Of a stretch of 64,000 nucleotides of DNA, positions 18,436 through 30,665 are shown in pieces. Below the pieces are notes generated by a model, which was given only the letters and a program-made list of their open reading frames with translations, did no database searches and was not told where the DNA came from. The stretch comes from Diploscapter coronatus (Eukaryota > Nematoda > Chromadorea > Rhabditida > Rhabditidae), in contig OZ038422.1 of assembly GCA_964036155.1 (NCBI GenBank), positions 72,563,201 through 72,627,200 of the forward strand. Direction: 5' to 3'. Each line of letters starts with the position of its first letter. The first letter of the stretch is position 1. The position numbers and the translations under genes were made by a program.

Positions 18436-18959
18436 AGGGTAGGGAAATGATATATTTCAAGATATTGACAGGATTTGAGAGTGAAAGATATAAAATTTGA
18501 AGACGATCTTTTTCTCATAATAGGACGCGTTCAGACTTTTCGTTCTTTTATAAACATTGAGAAACTGATGTCCGTGAAGAGGGTACAGAAGGTTTTTTTT
18601 CTATACTCTTCACTAAAAACACTTTCTCGGTGTTCACGTTAGGACAAGCAAAGTCTAAGCGCTCTCTAAATGCATTTTTATTATAAACTCGGCCTATAAT
18701 TATTGACTGATAGATATTATGGGAGATTAGAAAGTCATTGAACCTTAATGAAATAAGTAGGAAAAAGCGAATTTTAGGTCAAGCAACTGATATTTTCGTC
18801 AGTTTCCAATCGTCGAAATATCTCAAGTTTCGTTGTAAATTGAAAATTATCGTCGTTTGTCTCTTATTTAGTTGATTAGGAGTTTAGAAAAGTTGAGTTT
18901 TTGTTATGAGTTTCGAGTTTTAATAAATTTATTCTAAATTAAACTTAATTCATTAAAAG
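18436..18959. other. mrps-5 3' flank
   Basis: AT-rich 3' flank with AATAAA near 18921. No second gene seen before the receptor fragment. Confidence 0.5.
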
Positions 18960-19400
18960 TTTTCTGCATCATTGAGGTTGAACTTGACCAAAATCGGTCA
19001 TAGCCATTTCGGTTCAAGTTTCTTGCTCTTCGTTTTCTGCATTTTCTGATCTTCTGCGGTGTCTAAAAAGTTAAACTTATAAAATGCCTAAAATAATTGC
19101 AAGCTGTAAAGAATTTCAATGACATTAGAAGCGAATTTAATGAGAATTTTAATTGAAGTTGAATTCACCTGCACTTGAAGAAGTTGATTATAATTTTTAT
19201 CTTTCTACAAAGAACCAGATACATGAGGTTGACGATAAAACCAAAAATATCGAAAATTTAGTATGTATTCATCACTTTCAAAAACGAAACTATTTATTGA
19301 TCGACAGAATTGCAAAAAAGTTCACGATGAAAGTATCAAATATCCTGACAAGCCTGCGCTACAAGCGATATGTCTTCACTGCCCTGATCACCTAATATGT
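18960..19400 (-). pseudogene. decayed 7TM receptor fragment (3' exons)
   Basis: Read on the minus strand, this stretch repeats the last two exons of the intact receptor next to it. The end of an exon-7-like piece reads NFFKC followed by a GTGA donor at 19168, like DFFKC plus GTGAG in the intact gene. Then comes a tttttag acceptor at 19063-19067 and an exon-8-like piece ending with the same TTCAACCTCAAT bases (18975-18986), but without the TAA. Stops interrupt the frame upstream of the exon-7-like part. I read it as a tandem copy that has lost most of its exons. The match is short and by eye. Confidence 0.5.
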
Positions 19401-19608
19401 AGAAATAATCTCCCTCTTCAGTGTAGATCATCATTTGATGTCCTCCTTTGCCGACTTTCGCACTTGAACATTCCAATTCCCCTGTTGCTGGTACTTTGTT
19501 GGGAGAGTTCAAAAAAGATATTGACGAGCTAGATTACATTTATTCAGATATAATACAATTCAACACAATTATTTTATACTAATTTTTCAAGATTAGATCA
19601 TTTTTCCT

Positions 19609-21448
19609 TTATTGAGGTTGAATTCGAGTGAAATTCGCCATTTGAAGCGTGTTTCCATTTTCGGGTCCATGAGGGTCATTTCTTGAAAGCGGTAATTCTC
19701 CGTTATTTGCTCCTCGATTCTTTCTAAAATAAGCATGAAAATGATTAGAAGGAAGTAAATTTCAAGATTATACTAGCCAAATATGGAATAAGACTCACCT
19801 GCATTTGAAGAAATCGATGATGAGTCGTCGTCGCTCTGGGCTTCCAAGGATGAATGAAAGTGGAAGATGAAAGCCCCAGGATAATGATTCGAAAAGTCGG
19901 AAGAGCGCAAAATCGACATAATATATTAAGGGCGAATATTCCCTATCAGTAAGTTTGTCATTATCCGCTTGAAATAACAATAAGATTCCCTGATCAGTAA
20001 CGAATGATGCGTATAATACGTAATAGATAATCGAGAGCATCTAAAACATACATATGAAAATAGGTAATTTTAAATTTTATGCTGTCAATTTGTTACGTGA
20101 TGGCAAGCTATCGGCATCATTTGAAGCAAGTATCTGCTATAGCCGATTCTCTGATTTCGTTCCGATTCCTGGGAACTCAGCGCTTTTAATCGTTTGTAGA
20201 GAAGTATGTAGACCAAGTTAATGGTAAATCCGATGATATCGAATATAATCGGTAGTGTCTAAATTAGCATTAGTAACACGAAAATAAACGGTCATCAGGA
20301 GCTGGAGAACGTAGAGGAATTTCTCTACCTATCTTTACTAGGCACCCTTTTTCTTTGAAGGATGAAACAAACTATCTGTCTAGAGTCTGCATGCTCTCTA
20401 TGCTCAAATAACCGCTTTTTTGCACGTTGATAATATTTGATATTACGCAATGTACATTTTATACATTTGAACTTATGCATCGTTTATTTTGTCTCAAGTA
20501 ATCGGTTATTAAGAATAATATTTCTTCTTTATTTTTCGAAATTATTTATCTACTCGAAAATTAAACAAAAACTTGCGTAATTGATAACTTTTACCACAAG
20601 AACTTTCACTCCAATTCGATAATCAAGGAATAGCATTATGAACCCCATGAAAAGAAATATGACTTGGAAACAAATGGCAAATGTATAAATTGATTTGATG
20701 ATGACGTGTATTCGAGTTCTACAAAATTTAATTTTATAATACCAATGTTAGAAAATGCTAATTAGACTTACATGTTCGTTAAGTTGATGCTCATGAATTG
20801 ATTGTTGAAAATTGAACGCATTTGTTGGATCGTAAGAAATGCGTTTAAAAATGTTATTGAAATACTTGCTACAGGCGAAACAAATGATAACATTATAAGT
20901 ACCAACAAACTCAGTATTAAATAACGATGAAGCCACAAATATATAGATGCCAAAATACTTATAGGTGACGATAAAAGGCTTCTTTCATTACTAGGATCAT
21001 CTGAATCCGGTAGAACTGAAAAAGAATGATAATTTACTTGAAGTTGTATGATTTTTTTTACGATTTTTGAAAATAAGGTAATCAATAACCGCCCAAATTA
21101 ATGATGACACTATAACAATTATATTAATCAGATATATAATTGTCAAATATTGCATATGCCACAGTACTTTAAAGTAGTTTTTCTAAACGTTAAAATTTCC
21201 TTTAGATGAAAATCACATTATTTACGCAAGTTTCTTTCTTCAAAACACGAGTCGTAAGAACAAATAGGAGGTAAATCATCAATATCAATAATATGATTGA
21301 TACGATCCATATAATATGAAATCCGAAAGGGTTTATGAATCTTATAATATCTTCCGTGCTAATCGGGCCTAGAATAATAATTTACTGCTTTAATGTGAAA
21401 AATCTTACGTTGAGTAACAAGGCTATCATTACCATATTCAGAATCCAT
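19609..21448 (-). CDS. seven-transmembrane receptor, nematode chemoreceptor type
   Basis: Eight exons on the minus strand close in phase to 404 residues: 21448-21409, 21368-21226, 21182-21038, 21015-20772, 20718-20595, 20258-20097, 20040-19799, 19723-19609. The short N-terminus (MDSEYGNDSLVT, one N-glycosylation-type NDS) leads to hydrophobic segments: about 31-54 (IIWIVSIILLILMIYLLFVL), 68-95, 125-150, 155-180, 195-222, 232-250, 290-310 and 325-350, fitting a 7TM fold (boundaries approximate). The end of the last membrane segment reads FILGSPERRRLIIDFFKC, with the arginine cluster and cysteine usual for the start of the cytoplasmic tail. No class could be assigned with confidence. The tail is polar. 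The stop codon lies inside an AATAAA polyadenylation signal (CAATAAAGG). A TTTTAG acceptor sits one base before the ATG. A degenerate copy lies just downstream. Confidence 0.85.
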
Positions 21449-21449
21449 G

Positions 21450-21455
21450 CTAAAA
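21450..21455 (-). promoter_or_regulatory. probable spliced-leader acceptor of the receptor gene
   Basis: On the minus strand TTTTAG ends one base before the ATG. No in-frame upstream exon fits better, so trans-splicing is likely; a normal intron end with an earlier exon cannot be excluded. Confidence 0.45.
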
Positions 21456-24400
21456 CCCTTCTAAATTTCTTTTCAAAATAACTGAGTTAGGTAAAACTTG
21501 ATATATTTTACTTACGGTAAATCAGCTGCTAGATTCGTACATAATACACTTGCGCATGCATTTTTAAGAACTTGAGCAGGTGTTTTTTTTTTTTTTTTTT
21601 TTTAAATTACCCTAATGGTAAAAAATGCAAAATTATATTCAAACTTTGAAATAGCGAAATATCAATTACATCACTTAAAATTACATATTTATTCAAATGT
21701 GAATGTGCTCTATGTGTTCATTATTATTGGATTGTGAGTTTTCGGAACTTGGTTAGAAATAGTTGAATTTATAACAGCCAACCGAATACTGTCACTAGAA
21801 CGATGAGAGAGCGAACGCAATGCGCGAAGAAGTTCGAATTACAGATTTAAATTTCCAAGGAACTCATATCTTTCCTACATAAAACATGGGATTGAAATTT
21901 ATGATCTGAAAGGTTTCAGGGACTTTCCTTGCATTATGCATGAGCCTTGCCGAGTGAAAATGTAATCGAATAAACATGAATCATATAGATTGCGGATAAA
22001 TGAATATCAAAAATATTGCTAAATACAACACATTTTGTGCATTCTTTATTTATTTCCTATTTCAGCGAACTTTCAGAAACGTAATTTTATTGGAAAAATG
22101 TCATTTTTCAATAATGCATAATTTTATTGGTCGAATGATTTTTGACTTGTTTTTCTTTATTATTTGGTTTGTCTAAAGAGCACAAACAGATAAAGATTTT
22201 AGTTGTAATTTTTGATCAAAATGATTATTGAATTCAAATTATTAGGATCAAAAATTAGAGTTTTTCATATTTAATTTTGATGATTTTTAAACATAAATTT
22301 GTCATTTTTTGCGCGAAATAAAAAAAAATTATTTAAATTGTTCCAATTTGAATTTGGCTTTATTTGCGCGAATCATTAACATTTGCGAGTTCCGAGAGTT
22401 GACATTTCAATTTGCCACGAAAACTCGCGTTTTACGACCTCATTTAAATGTGCGTCATTTGAAGGCAAAGTTTGCGAAAACGAAACTAAATCCACGAAAT
22501 TCGGCCGAATTTTATTTTAGACATCGTCTTTTCTGCAAATGTTTCAGTAGAATATTTCCTTGTGAAACATTTCTTGCAAAAAGTTAGAATCATTTTGAAA
22601 AATTAACAATTCTTTAGTTTGATTCAGAACTGAAATTTAAAATTATATTCTTTCAAAAATATGATTTCTGAATACAATAATCCCTAAATGAATGACCAGA
22701 TTTTTCTGGACTATGAAATTATTTTCCATCTGAACTTGCCCTTTAAAATCATCGCTGTTTTCATGCTAAACGAAGCTGATTTTATCTGACTACACAAGTA
22801 GTCCGAATATTTTTGCATGGTACACTAATATCTAACCAGTATGAATTATGAAATTAGTGAAAACAGTTATCTATTTGTAATTAACGTGGTGTGATCAATA
22901 CTCACGCAATTTTATCATTCATATTCTTTAAAATTGTGCTCATACAAGAATATGCTATGAGTTCTTATAATGTATTTTTAAAATGTATCATAATGATACC
23001 ATACACCCTAAAAATTGGCATGATAATATTCTAACTAAATAGCCTTAAACCCAATATTAGAATATTCTTTCTTAAAATACCTCACATGAAATTTTCTGAT
23101 CAGTGTTCTTCCCTAAACCCAACGATTACACTTCATTGTTTCATTCATAGCTCGAGTGCGCGTGATAAATCGCTTTATTTATCAATTTATTGTCAAAATA
23201 GTAAGCCGCAGTTTTAATACCAAATACACGGAGCTTTCCAATAAAAATTTTGCTTATTCATGGTTTTTGTTATCAGCAAATTTCGAAAAAAAAACCCGAT
23301 GAGATTAAAATTAAATTTGCAAATCAGGAAATATTTTGAGCACATTTTGGACATTTGAATACACAAATCTAAACTACATTTGGTCTATTTTGAGCAAAGT
23401 TCGTTTAATTTTGTGATCAGCTAAAATTAAAATTTACAAAAAAAATAAAGATATTTTTAAACATTTATAGAAATTTTTTTCGACTCTGGTCTGTTACAAA
23501 ATTTCAAGTCGAGAATATTCTCCTTTATTTTCACCACCTTAGGCTAATTTTATCATTATAATTTGCTCTTATTTTTAATTTATTTTTAAAAGCTCCAAAA
23601 TACGAATATTTTTGAACATTTTAGGAAATATTTTTTATGGAACTAGGCTAATTTTGCCCTTATTTTATGCCTATTATTCACCTCCGCAAATTTCGAACGT
23701 CCTCGTTAGTTCATCAGTTCGTTCGAGCAGCTAGAACATCGTCGTGAAATTTGGCTAATGTTGTTTTCGCATGCTCTTTGCTTTTAAGAGCAAAGATATT
23801 TTGGCAAGTTCGTCAGAGCAATTTTCACTTCCTGAAAGCGTGCTCGGTTGTGAAGATCTTTGACTCTCTCCTTTCCTATTTCGGATTGGAAGAAATTACG
23901 ATATTTTCTTTGGCCATATCTTAGAAGGTCAAGGTTTCGACTCATAAAATTTCGAATTCGGAGACTTATGATAATGCCGAGATCTTAGTTCAATCTGGTC
24001 GAATTAGCGTTAAATCAATGCTCTTAAATTTTTGCTCTCAAACTGCAATCTTTCCTGCAATTTTCAATAATATTTCACTCAATATGCTCGGGTCATAAAA
24101 TTATTTCTGAAAATGAACCCTTTTCCATTCGCACGCGCTTAAAAAGTATCGCTGATAAGATTGAATCCTTGCACTTATGTGGGCTAGTTTTACAGGTCAA
24201 TTATTATTTTTTATCGCTTTTCCTTGAAATCGATCATTCGAAACAAAAAGTTTTTGTTAGTGACTGCCAGTTCTCTCTTTTCACTAGATAAGATGTTGAC
24301 AATTTTAGCTTTTCCAAGATTACTTAGTTACTAATCAGTAACTTTCTGACATTCGGAGGGGGGCTATACAATTCGACCCTCCTCTTTCACGTGGTGATAT

Positions 24401-26689
24401 TGATTTTTCTGGAAGTCCGCAATTGCGCGTCAAATTTTGTGCAAACTGAAAAATCGAGTATAAAACGTACCACTTCGTTTGTAAAATTGAGTTTTTACCA
24501 TTTCGATTTTTCTTTCTTCACAAATGAATAGCGATGGTTAGGAGTTGCGAAATGGTGTATAATATGACCCATAAGATCACAGCTATAATTTAGCTGGTGG
24601 TCCTTACTTTTTGCTATAATTTCTCGTTCAACGCTAAAACAGATCGTAAAAAATCAGACTTTGAACTTTTGCTGAAATTTGGCCACCGCAACCGCACCGC
24701 ATTCCAAAATCTAAAAAATCGAGTTTTTAATGAAGGAGCTTATTTATCGTGTGTTTCTCTAATTGAAAGATAACTCCATATTAGGAGCATTCTCTACTAG
24801 TAGGGCACTCCCAAATGCCAAAACTATCCCATTACCCGACTCAAATGATTTTCAAGTAACGGCGTAACCAGTAGTAATCACCAAGTAGAGTTAAAATTTG
24901 GGGATAGAAACTGTAAAATTTGATACGAGCCAAATTAGAACGAAAATTTGTCTTTATTTGCTATCAGAGCAATTCAAAAGCTCATGCATTTGCATTATTT
25001 TTGCTTTTTTTAGTGAATTTTATTTTTGGCCTAAATTTTGGTAGGTATGAAAGAAAATAACCAAACTTTCTGTTTTAATGACTAGGGTCTATCAAACGAA
25101 AAATCGTTATTATTTTTTATCTTTAAATATCATTTTTTGCAAAGACAAACATTCTTTTTACGATTTTACGTATACTTTTCGAACATCAAACACATATCCA
25201 AACAACTTTATCGCTAATTCCCGGTCACTCAGTTATCTATACTTAGTTTTCGGGCAAAAACCACGTCCTAATTCTTTCGAGCTAACCCTAGAGATCGGGA
25301 GCTTTTATTTCGAATAGAAAGAGAGGTGTCCTTTTTATCAATATAACCTTATCTGAAGTTTCACCTCGAATTTTCAGGCTGTTAATTTGCGTTTTTCGTA
25401 TCTTATTTAATTGTTTTATTGGGTTAGGCCCGTTAATGCGTTCGTTGTATTTTGTAGCTTATAATTCGCAGATTTTGGCGTCAAAAAGGGTATACTTTCT
25501 CGAGAATTTCCGCTTCTCATTAGTGTCATTGAAACTCTTTTATGAACTAGAAAAATGCAAACAAAAGCGAACAAAGTTTGAAGAGTGATATCTTTCGATG
25601 AGTGAATTCTAGAACTATTTAGTTTGGTTTTTGATATTGTGAGCACCTAATCTTTTCGAACTTTAGTGATTTGGACGTTTTATCGATAAAATGTTATTTC
25701 ATTTCACGACTAATTCTGAGTGCTTTTTGACTCACCAAAATCTTTACAATTCGAATTTAAATCTTTTATCAATATATATATTTAGCTAAAGATTCAAGAT
25801 AACTTGATGTTTTTCCGTGTTTTTCCTAAAAACATCGAAGTAATCCTATTCATCTAACATCTGATCTTAGCTCATGATCATAAATCTGGTGACATTAACT
25901 TTTTTCTCCTAAAAAATTTCAATCAGTTGTTTTCTTCATCAATACACAGCTTGATTTTCAAACTGCACCAGCTTCCCGAAATCTAAAATTCTACCTCATA
26001 ATCATAATACGATGACATTTTCACTATTCATATGAATGCTTTTCACATTCCTGGAACGCGGAAGTTTTTTTCAACAAAAGAGGCCGCGAGAGTGCTTCGG
26101 AAAAGTTGATAAATTGGTAAAAGAATGGCTATTTTGATTAGAGGCGGGGCTTTGTCTTATCAGTTATATCGAATCTCCCCTCTTACGTTGATGATACCCA
26201 CTTCTTTTTTCTTCGTAAACATATGATTTCATCTTTTGTGCACAATTGCAATTTTCTAGCAAGCGACCTTTTATAACTATGCAAACCAGGAGTGTACAAA
26301 AATCGATTTTTTTAATTGCGTTTGCGTTATAAAAAAATATCGAAAAATTGCGTTAGAGTTATTTACTAACGCGTTTTCTTTGCGTACCCCTGATGCAAGC
26401 ATTTACATTTTATTGCATCCGTTTCCTTTTCGTTTTTAGATTATCATTTTGCATAAAAATTGCAAATTTTTAAATTGCCTTTTGGGATGAGAATTTAAAT
26501 TTGAAAAGAACCGAGCGGTTAAAGTTTTTGGAAGCAAAAATTTTCGAAAAATTTCGATAATTACTAGGTTCCTAGGGTTGTCACAAGCGTTTCATGATTT
26601 TCGAAAGTATTTCTCTCTGGTCAAATCGTCGTTTATAAAGTTCGAAAAGTTCAGGGTGCAAGCTGACGGAGCCACAGAATTTCGCCATT
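21456..26689. other. 5.2 kb AT-rich intergenic DNA
   Basis: No run of GC-richer, spliceable coding sequence was found on either strand. It has a poly-T run at 21583-21603, scattered TGTTTCA words (22540, 22563, 23137), and a few stretches such as 23690-23870 and 24340-24400 that are slightly GC-richer but carry stops in all frames. An open frame at 22309-22587 has no other sign of coding. Confidence 0.5.
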
Positions 26690-28934
26690 ATGAATTCCGA
26701 TATCGTCCGATTATTACTAGCTATTTGCATCGTTGAAAAATCGTTTTCGTTCCCAGTCGATCAGCTTTGTAAATCCCTTCTTGGAGTTTACAGGGATGTG
26801 GTAAGTTGTTGCTTTTGATTATCTAATGTGTTTCAAGCAACGTTTATTTGGATCATTTGATTCGTTGTTTTAATTTCGTGATTGCTAGCTATTATTATAT
26901 TTTAAAAACGACAACAAGTGTCTCTTTACTATTTCTTTGAAACATAGATCACTTGCGGAGATGTATGAATGATAATTGCGTCATTATTTATTAGAGTTGT
27001 GCTCGAGGTGCTGGTCAATGTTGTAACTTCAATTACAATATACTCAGATTATTTTGAAAGTTATTCGTTTTGATTAAAATATAAAATCACAATTTTATTT
27101 TTACGATTTTCATCGATCCCTATAAAATTACGTCCGACGTTTGATTTTCCTATTGGCTGATAAAAAATGCAAATTAGGCAGTTTATAATACACCCATTGA
27201 CCTCATCACTTTACTGACAAATATATCCGTTATCAACTCTATCACCCCTCTCTTTGTCGGATAATTTAAAAGTACTATTAAAAGGCGATCTAAACGTACT
27301 TGATCACAAAAAGGCTTGCAAAATCGCTATCGAAGTACGATTTACTACCCTACTATCGCTTTGACCTCATTGCATATACATCCGTAAGCAAATTTTATCA
27401 GAGCATCTCTTTGATTGCAGGTTAAAAATAGAACGAACATTTCTACCGTATCAAGTTTTGCATCTAAAATACTTTAACTTCAATCTAAAACTTCAAGGTT
27501 TCAAGAATTATCAAAAAACTCATTCATTTATTTTGCCAATTACTGGACGTCCTATTATCCTGTCGTTATAATTATATGTAAATAGCGAATTTCGTCTATT
27601 TTAAGCTTTCATTTTCTGATTCTGAGCTATTTTTACCATTCTAACTAAACGATGGATCCGTTTACAGCCAACACCCCCTCAAGTTTACTCGGAAAAGTTG
27701 TGGTACGCTTCATTTTTATGACTTACTGATAAGCTCTATGCTATGCAGGTTTTGGTGGATTCGTGAGCTTTTGATCGAATCTTTTCAATGGTTGTTCGGG
27801 GCTGATTGCTGACCTGCAAGCTTTATCACTAGCAAATTATCATTTATCACTCTTTCGCAATCATCGCTTTTCGTGGCGTGATCTTTTCTCCGATCTAGAG
27901 AGATCGGAAAAATCTCCTCACTACGATAAAGAATATCCGAAATATTATGGATGAGATATCTAAACATTTCAACCATTTCTAAAAATCAGAATTTTTCATC
28001 ACCTTGATAAAATATATCCCAGAAATCCGGATAAGATATCGGGAGTTTTTATTTGTATCACTATGATAAAAGATATCTCAAAATTCATGGTTGTAATATA
28101 AAAAAAAAAATCGCGATCAATTACGAAATCAAACATACTTTTATCCGGGAAAATGTGTCTTTCATTTTTGCAGGAAAAAAAGCGTTTGTAATGCCAGCAA
28201 TCGGCGAAAAATAATGAGAAAAGAAGAGTCGAAAGAAAAGAAGAAATGACAACAGATAGTGCAAATTCTTTCGAAAAGAGTAAAATAAAAATTACAAATA
28301 TTTATAGTCTGAAAACCTCTTGAAAAGTTTAAAATGAAAACTTAAAGTAAATAAAATTCAAATTACAAAGTTCATTATTTTTATCTATTTTATTTACGCA
28401 CTAAGAAGTGATAACGTTTCAGAGATGCGAATAATTTTGATAAATTTTTTTTTCTAATTTCAGCCCACCACAATGCGACAAATTTCGACCGAAGTATGCC
28501 CAGAAAAAATAGATGACTGCTATTTGCTGGAGATTTTGTCGATAGACAAAATTCGATCAGAAATTTCGAAAACGAGGAAACATGTATGCTTTTCTCAGAA
28601 ATTTTCTTAATTTCATAAAACAAAGGGGAGACTACCATTAACATTACTATAAAACACACACATGTATCATGATAGAAATGAGACATATTTATAAATGGTC
28701 ACTTTCTACGTTTAAAATTTTCAGTTGGATTGCGAAAATCCCAATTCTCGAATGCACATCAACAAATCTGAAGTTTGCGATCGACTAATCGGAATTCCCG
28801 AAATTTCGTCCAAGTATTTGAAAACTCTGTTCGATTCGAAACTTTCTCGAAATTTCATTCATTCTCTACATCGACATACGAAAAAAGAGCTGTCGTCGAT
28901 AATATCCAGGTCGTTTTGTAGTAAGCTTTTCTAA
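26690..28934 (+). CDS. small secreted Cys-containing protein, unrecognised
   Basis: Three exons, 26690-26800, 28464-28583 and 28725-28934 (TAA), join in phase 0 to 146 residues. The start is the ATG opening a hydrophobic leader (IVRLLLAICIVEKSFS), read as a signal peptide cut near residue 20. The predicted mature part has six Cys (for example QLCKS, EVCPEKIDDCY, LDCEN, EVCDR, SFCSKLF), an even number that suits disulfides in a secreted protein. It also has several Lys/Arg pairs, so peptide release by processing is possible but not shown. I recognise no family. The first intron is 1.66 kb and holds GATA-type sites, hinting at gut expression. Alternative: exons could be missing in the long intron. 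Confidence 0.72.
26938..26947 (-). promoter_or_regulatory. CTATGTTTCA motif (intron of secreted-protein gene)
   Basis: Minus-strand copy of the repeated ten-base word. The downstream 40 bases are AT-rich but no GC-richer 21-nt stretch follows, so this copy is the weakest candidate. Confidence 0.25.
27725..28085. promoter_or_regulatory. GATA-site cluster in intron 1
   Basis: A consensus ACTGATAAG is at 27725-27733. Further GATAAA/GATATC words at 27925, 27955, 28006, 28030, 28065 and 28072 recur in a loose imperfect repeat (pattern: TCAC, GATAAA, ATCC, GGATxAGATATC). ACTGATAAG-type sites are known targets of the worm intestinal GATA factors. Role here is inferred. Confidence 0.4.
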
Positions 28935-30665
28935 TCACTTTGTCGACATTTTTTAAGAAATTATTTATAATTTGTTTTCGAGTTTTATTGATAATTTTTC
29001 ATTGGAAATGACACAATGACAAACTAATAACTACGAAGATGTAAGAAAAGAGGATTTTGAAAACGCCTTTGAAAGAGGATTGGAATTTTCAAGATTATCA
29101 AAATCCGACTAATCTGATAGATAATCTAGAATCTCAAAATTCTTTTATCAACTAAAATCCTGATCATATGTTGTCATCACGTCAAATCGCAGATTGACAT
29201 TTCTATACATTTTGAAATATTTTATAATCCACTTTTTGTAAGAAGGGAATTTATCTAGGGCGAAATTTATCGCTTGTTGGGATAATTTTATTCTCGATAT
29301 TTTTAGGAATTCTTTCTTACAAATTAACTTCTTATACAAATCTTCCTAAACCTCGCTCTGAATATCGTGTATTTACAAATTCTGATTAGCCCATTTGATC
29401 TCATTTTGCGCGCATTCCTCGAACATTTTCATAGTGAACCTCTGACAATGGTTTGCAAATTTTTGCGATCTCGAAGAAATTTTGATGGATACTGTAGACA
29501 TGAACTATTAGTTTGATAGAAAATATATCGAACTTGAACTTGCAGCATTAAAACGAATATTTGTAATATAAAAATTCCGAAACATTTCTGAAGATATTTT
29601 ATATCTACAGAAATCCCGAAATAAATGAAATTTGCAAACCATTCATATAATTTGCGTTATTGTTGACCATGATTGAAAACAAGAATTTATTTGAACAAAT
29701 GAAGTTACAATATTTGTTATCGAAAATTTTCAATGAAAATCCATATACTATTTAGGCAACTATTTATTTGTTAATTTGTGTTGTAAATAAATAATTTGAC
29801 TGTTGATGATAGTGGTGAAAAATAACTCATAACCCGCTTTAATACTGTGGTTACAAAATATGAAGGACATCAATTAAAATAAATTACGTTAAACTTAAAT
29901 AATACTATCACATCTAAAGCACTTCTGACACGTTAATATTGTCACAAAATTATCATAGCCATGATATACTTTCATTAAAAAATAAATTATATTTTTCATA
30001 TTGCAGATCTTTCGTTTTAAATTTTAGCATCAATAAGACAAAACAATTCCATTTTTAATTTTACGATAAAATTTTTTTAGATAAGATTGTAGTAAAATAG
30101 TAATGCTTTCAAAGCAACCTGCTATTTTCACAGCAGTGAAACTATTAAACCAAAGTGGACAAAGCGAACAAAGTAGAATTTAGTTAGAACTTAATGAAAT
30201 TTCACTGCTGATGTTTTCTAGTAAAGACCAAATCACAACTCATTTAAAATGATCAGAATAAGCCATTTGGAATAGTAAATTATCTATTGTAGTAAACTTT
30301 ATGAGTAAAAATATTCTAGTTTATTCTTTTTTCTAAATATTCCAAAAGACTTAGCAAGCCCAACTCCTTTTCCTATTCAGAAACGATGCATCCAAAGGCG
30401 GCATTTGATACGGTGAAGATTCGAATTCCGAGTTACCGTCTGTAGGAGGCGAGCAGTACAGCGCGGGCCCAAGATACTCAAAGAATAGTTTTTTAAATTC
30501 GGAAATGATAGGCGAGGCGAAACGATCGCAAATAAACTGTTATACTGATTATGGAAGCCTTTGAATTATTTCAATATCTCAATAATTTGACGGTAGAATA
30601 AGGAATATTTGTTTTTCGATTGAACTGTCAACCGAACACAATGGAATTATTTTCAGAGTATCGGA
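28935..30665. other. AT-rich intergenic, no gene seen
   Basis: 1.7 kb between two convergent genes. No exon-like stretch recognised; a slightly GC-richer patch at 30385-30470 has stops on both strands in the frames checked. Confidence 0.5.

Noticed and set aside
22309..22587. 92-codon plus-strand open frame in the gene-poor region
   Set aside because: Isolated, AT-rich codons, no splice acceptor before the start, no recognisable motif.
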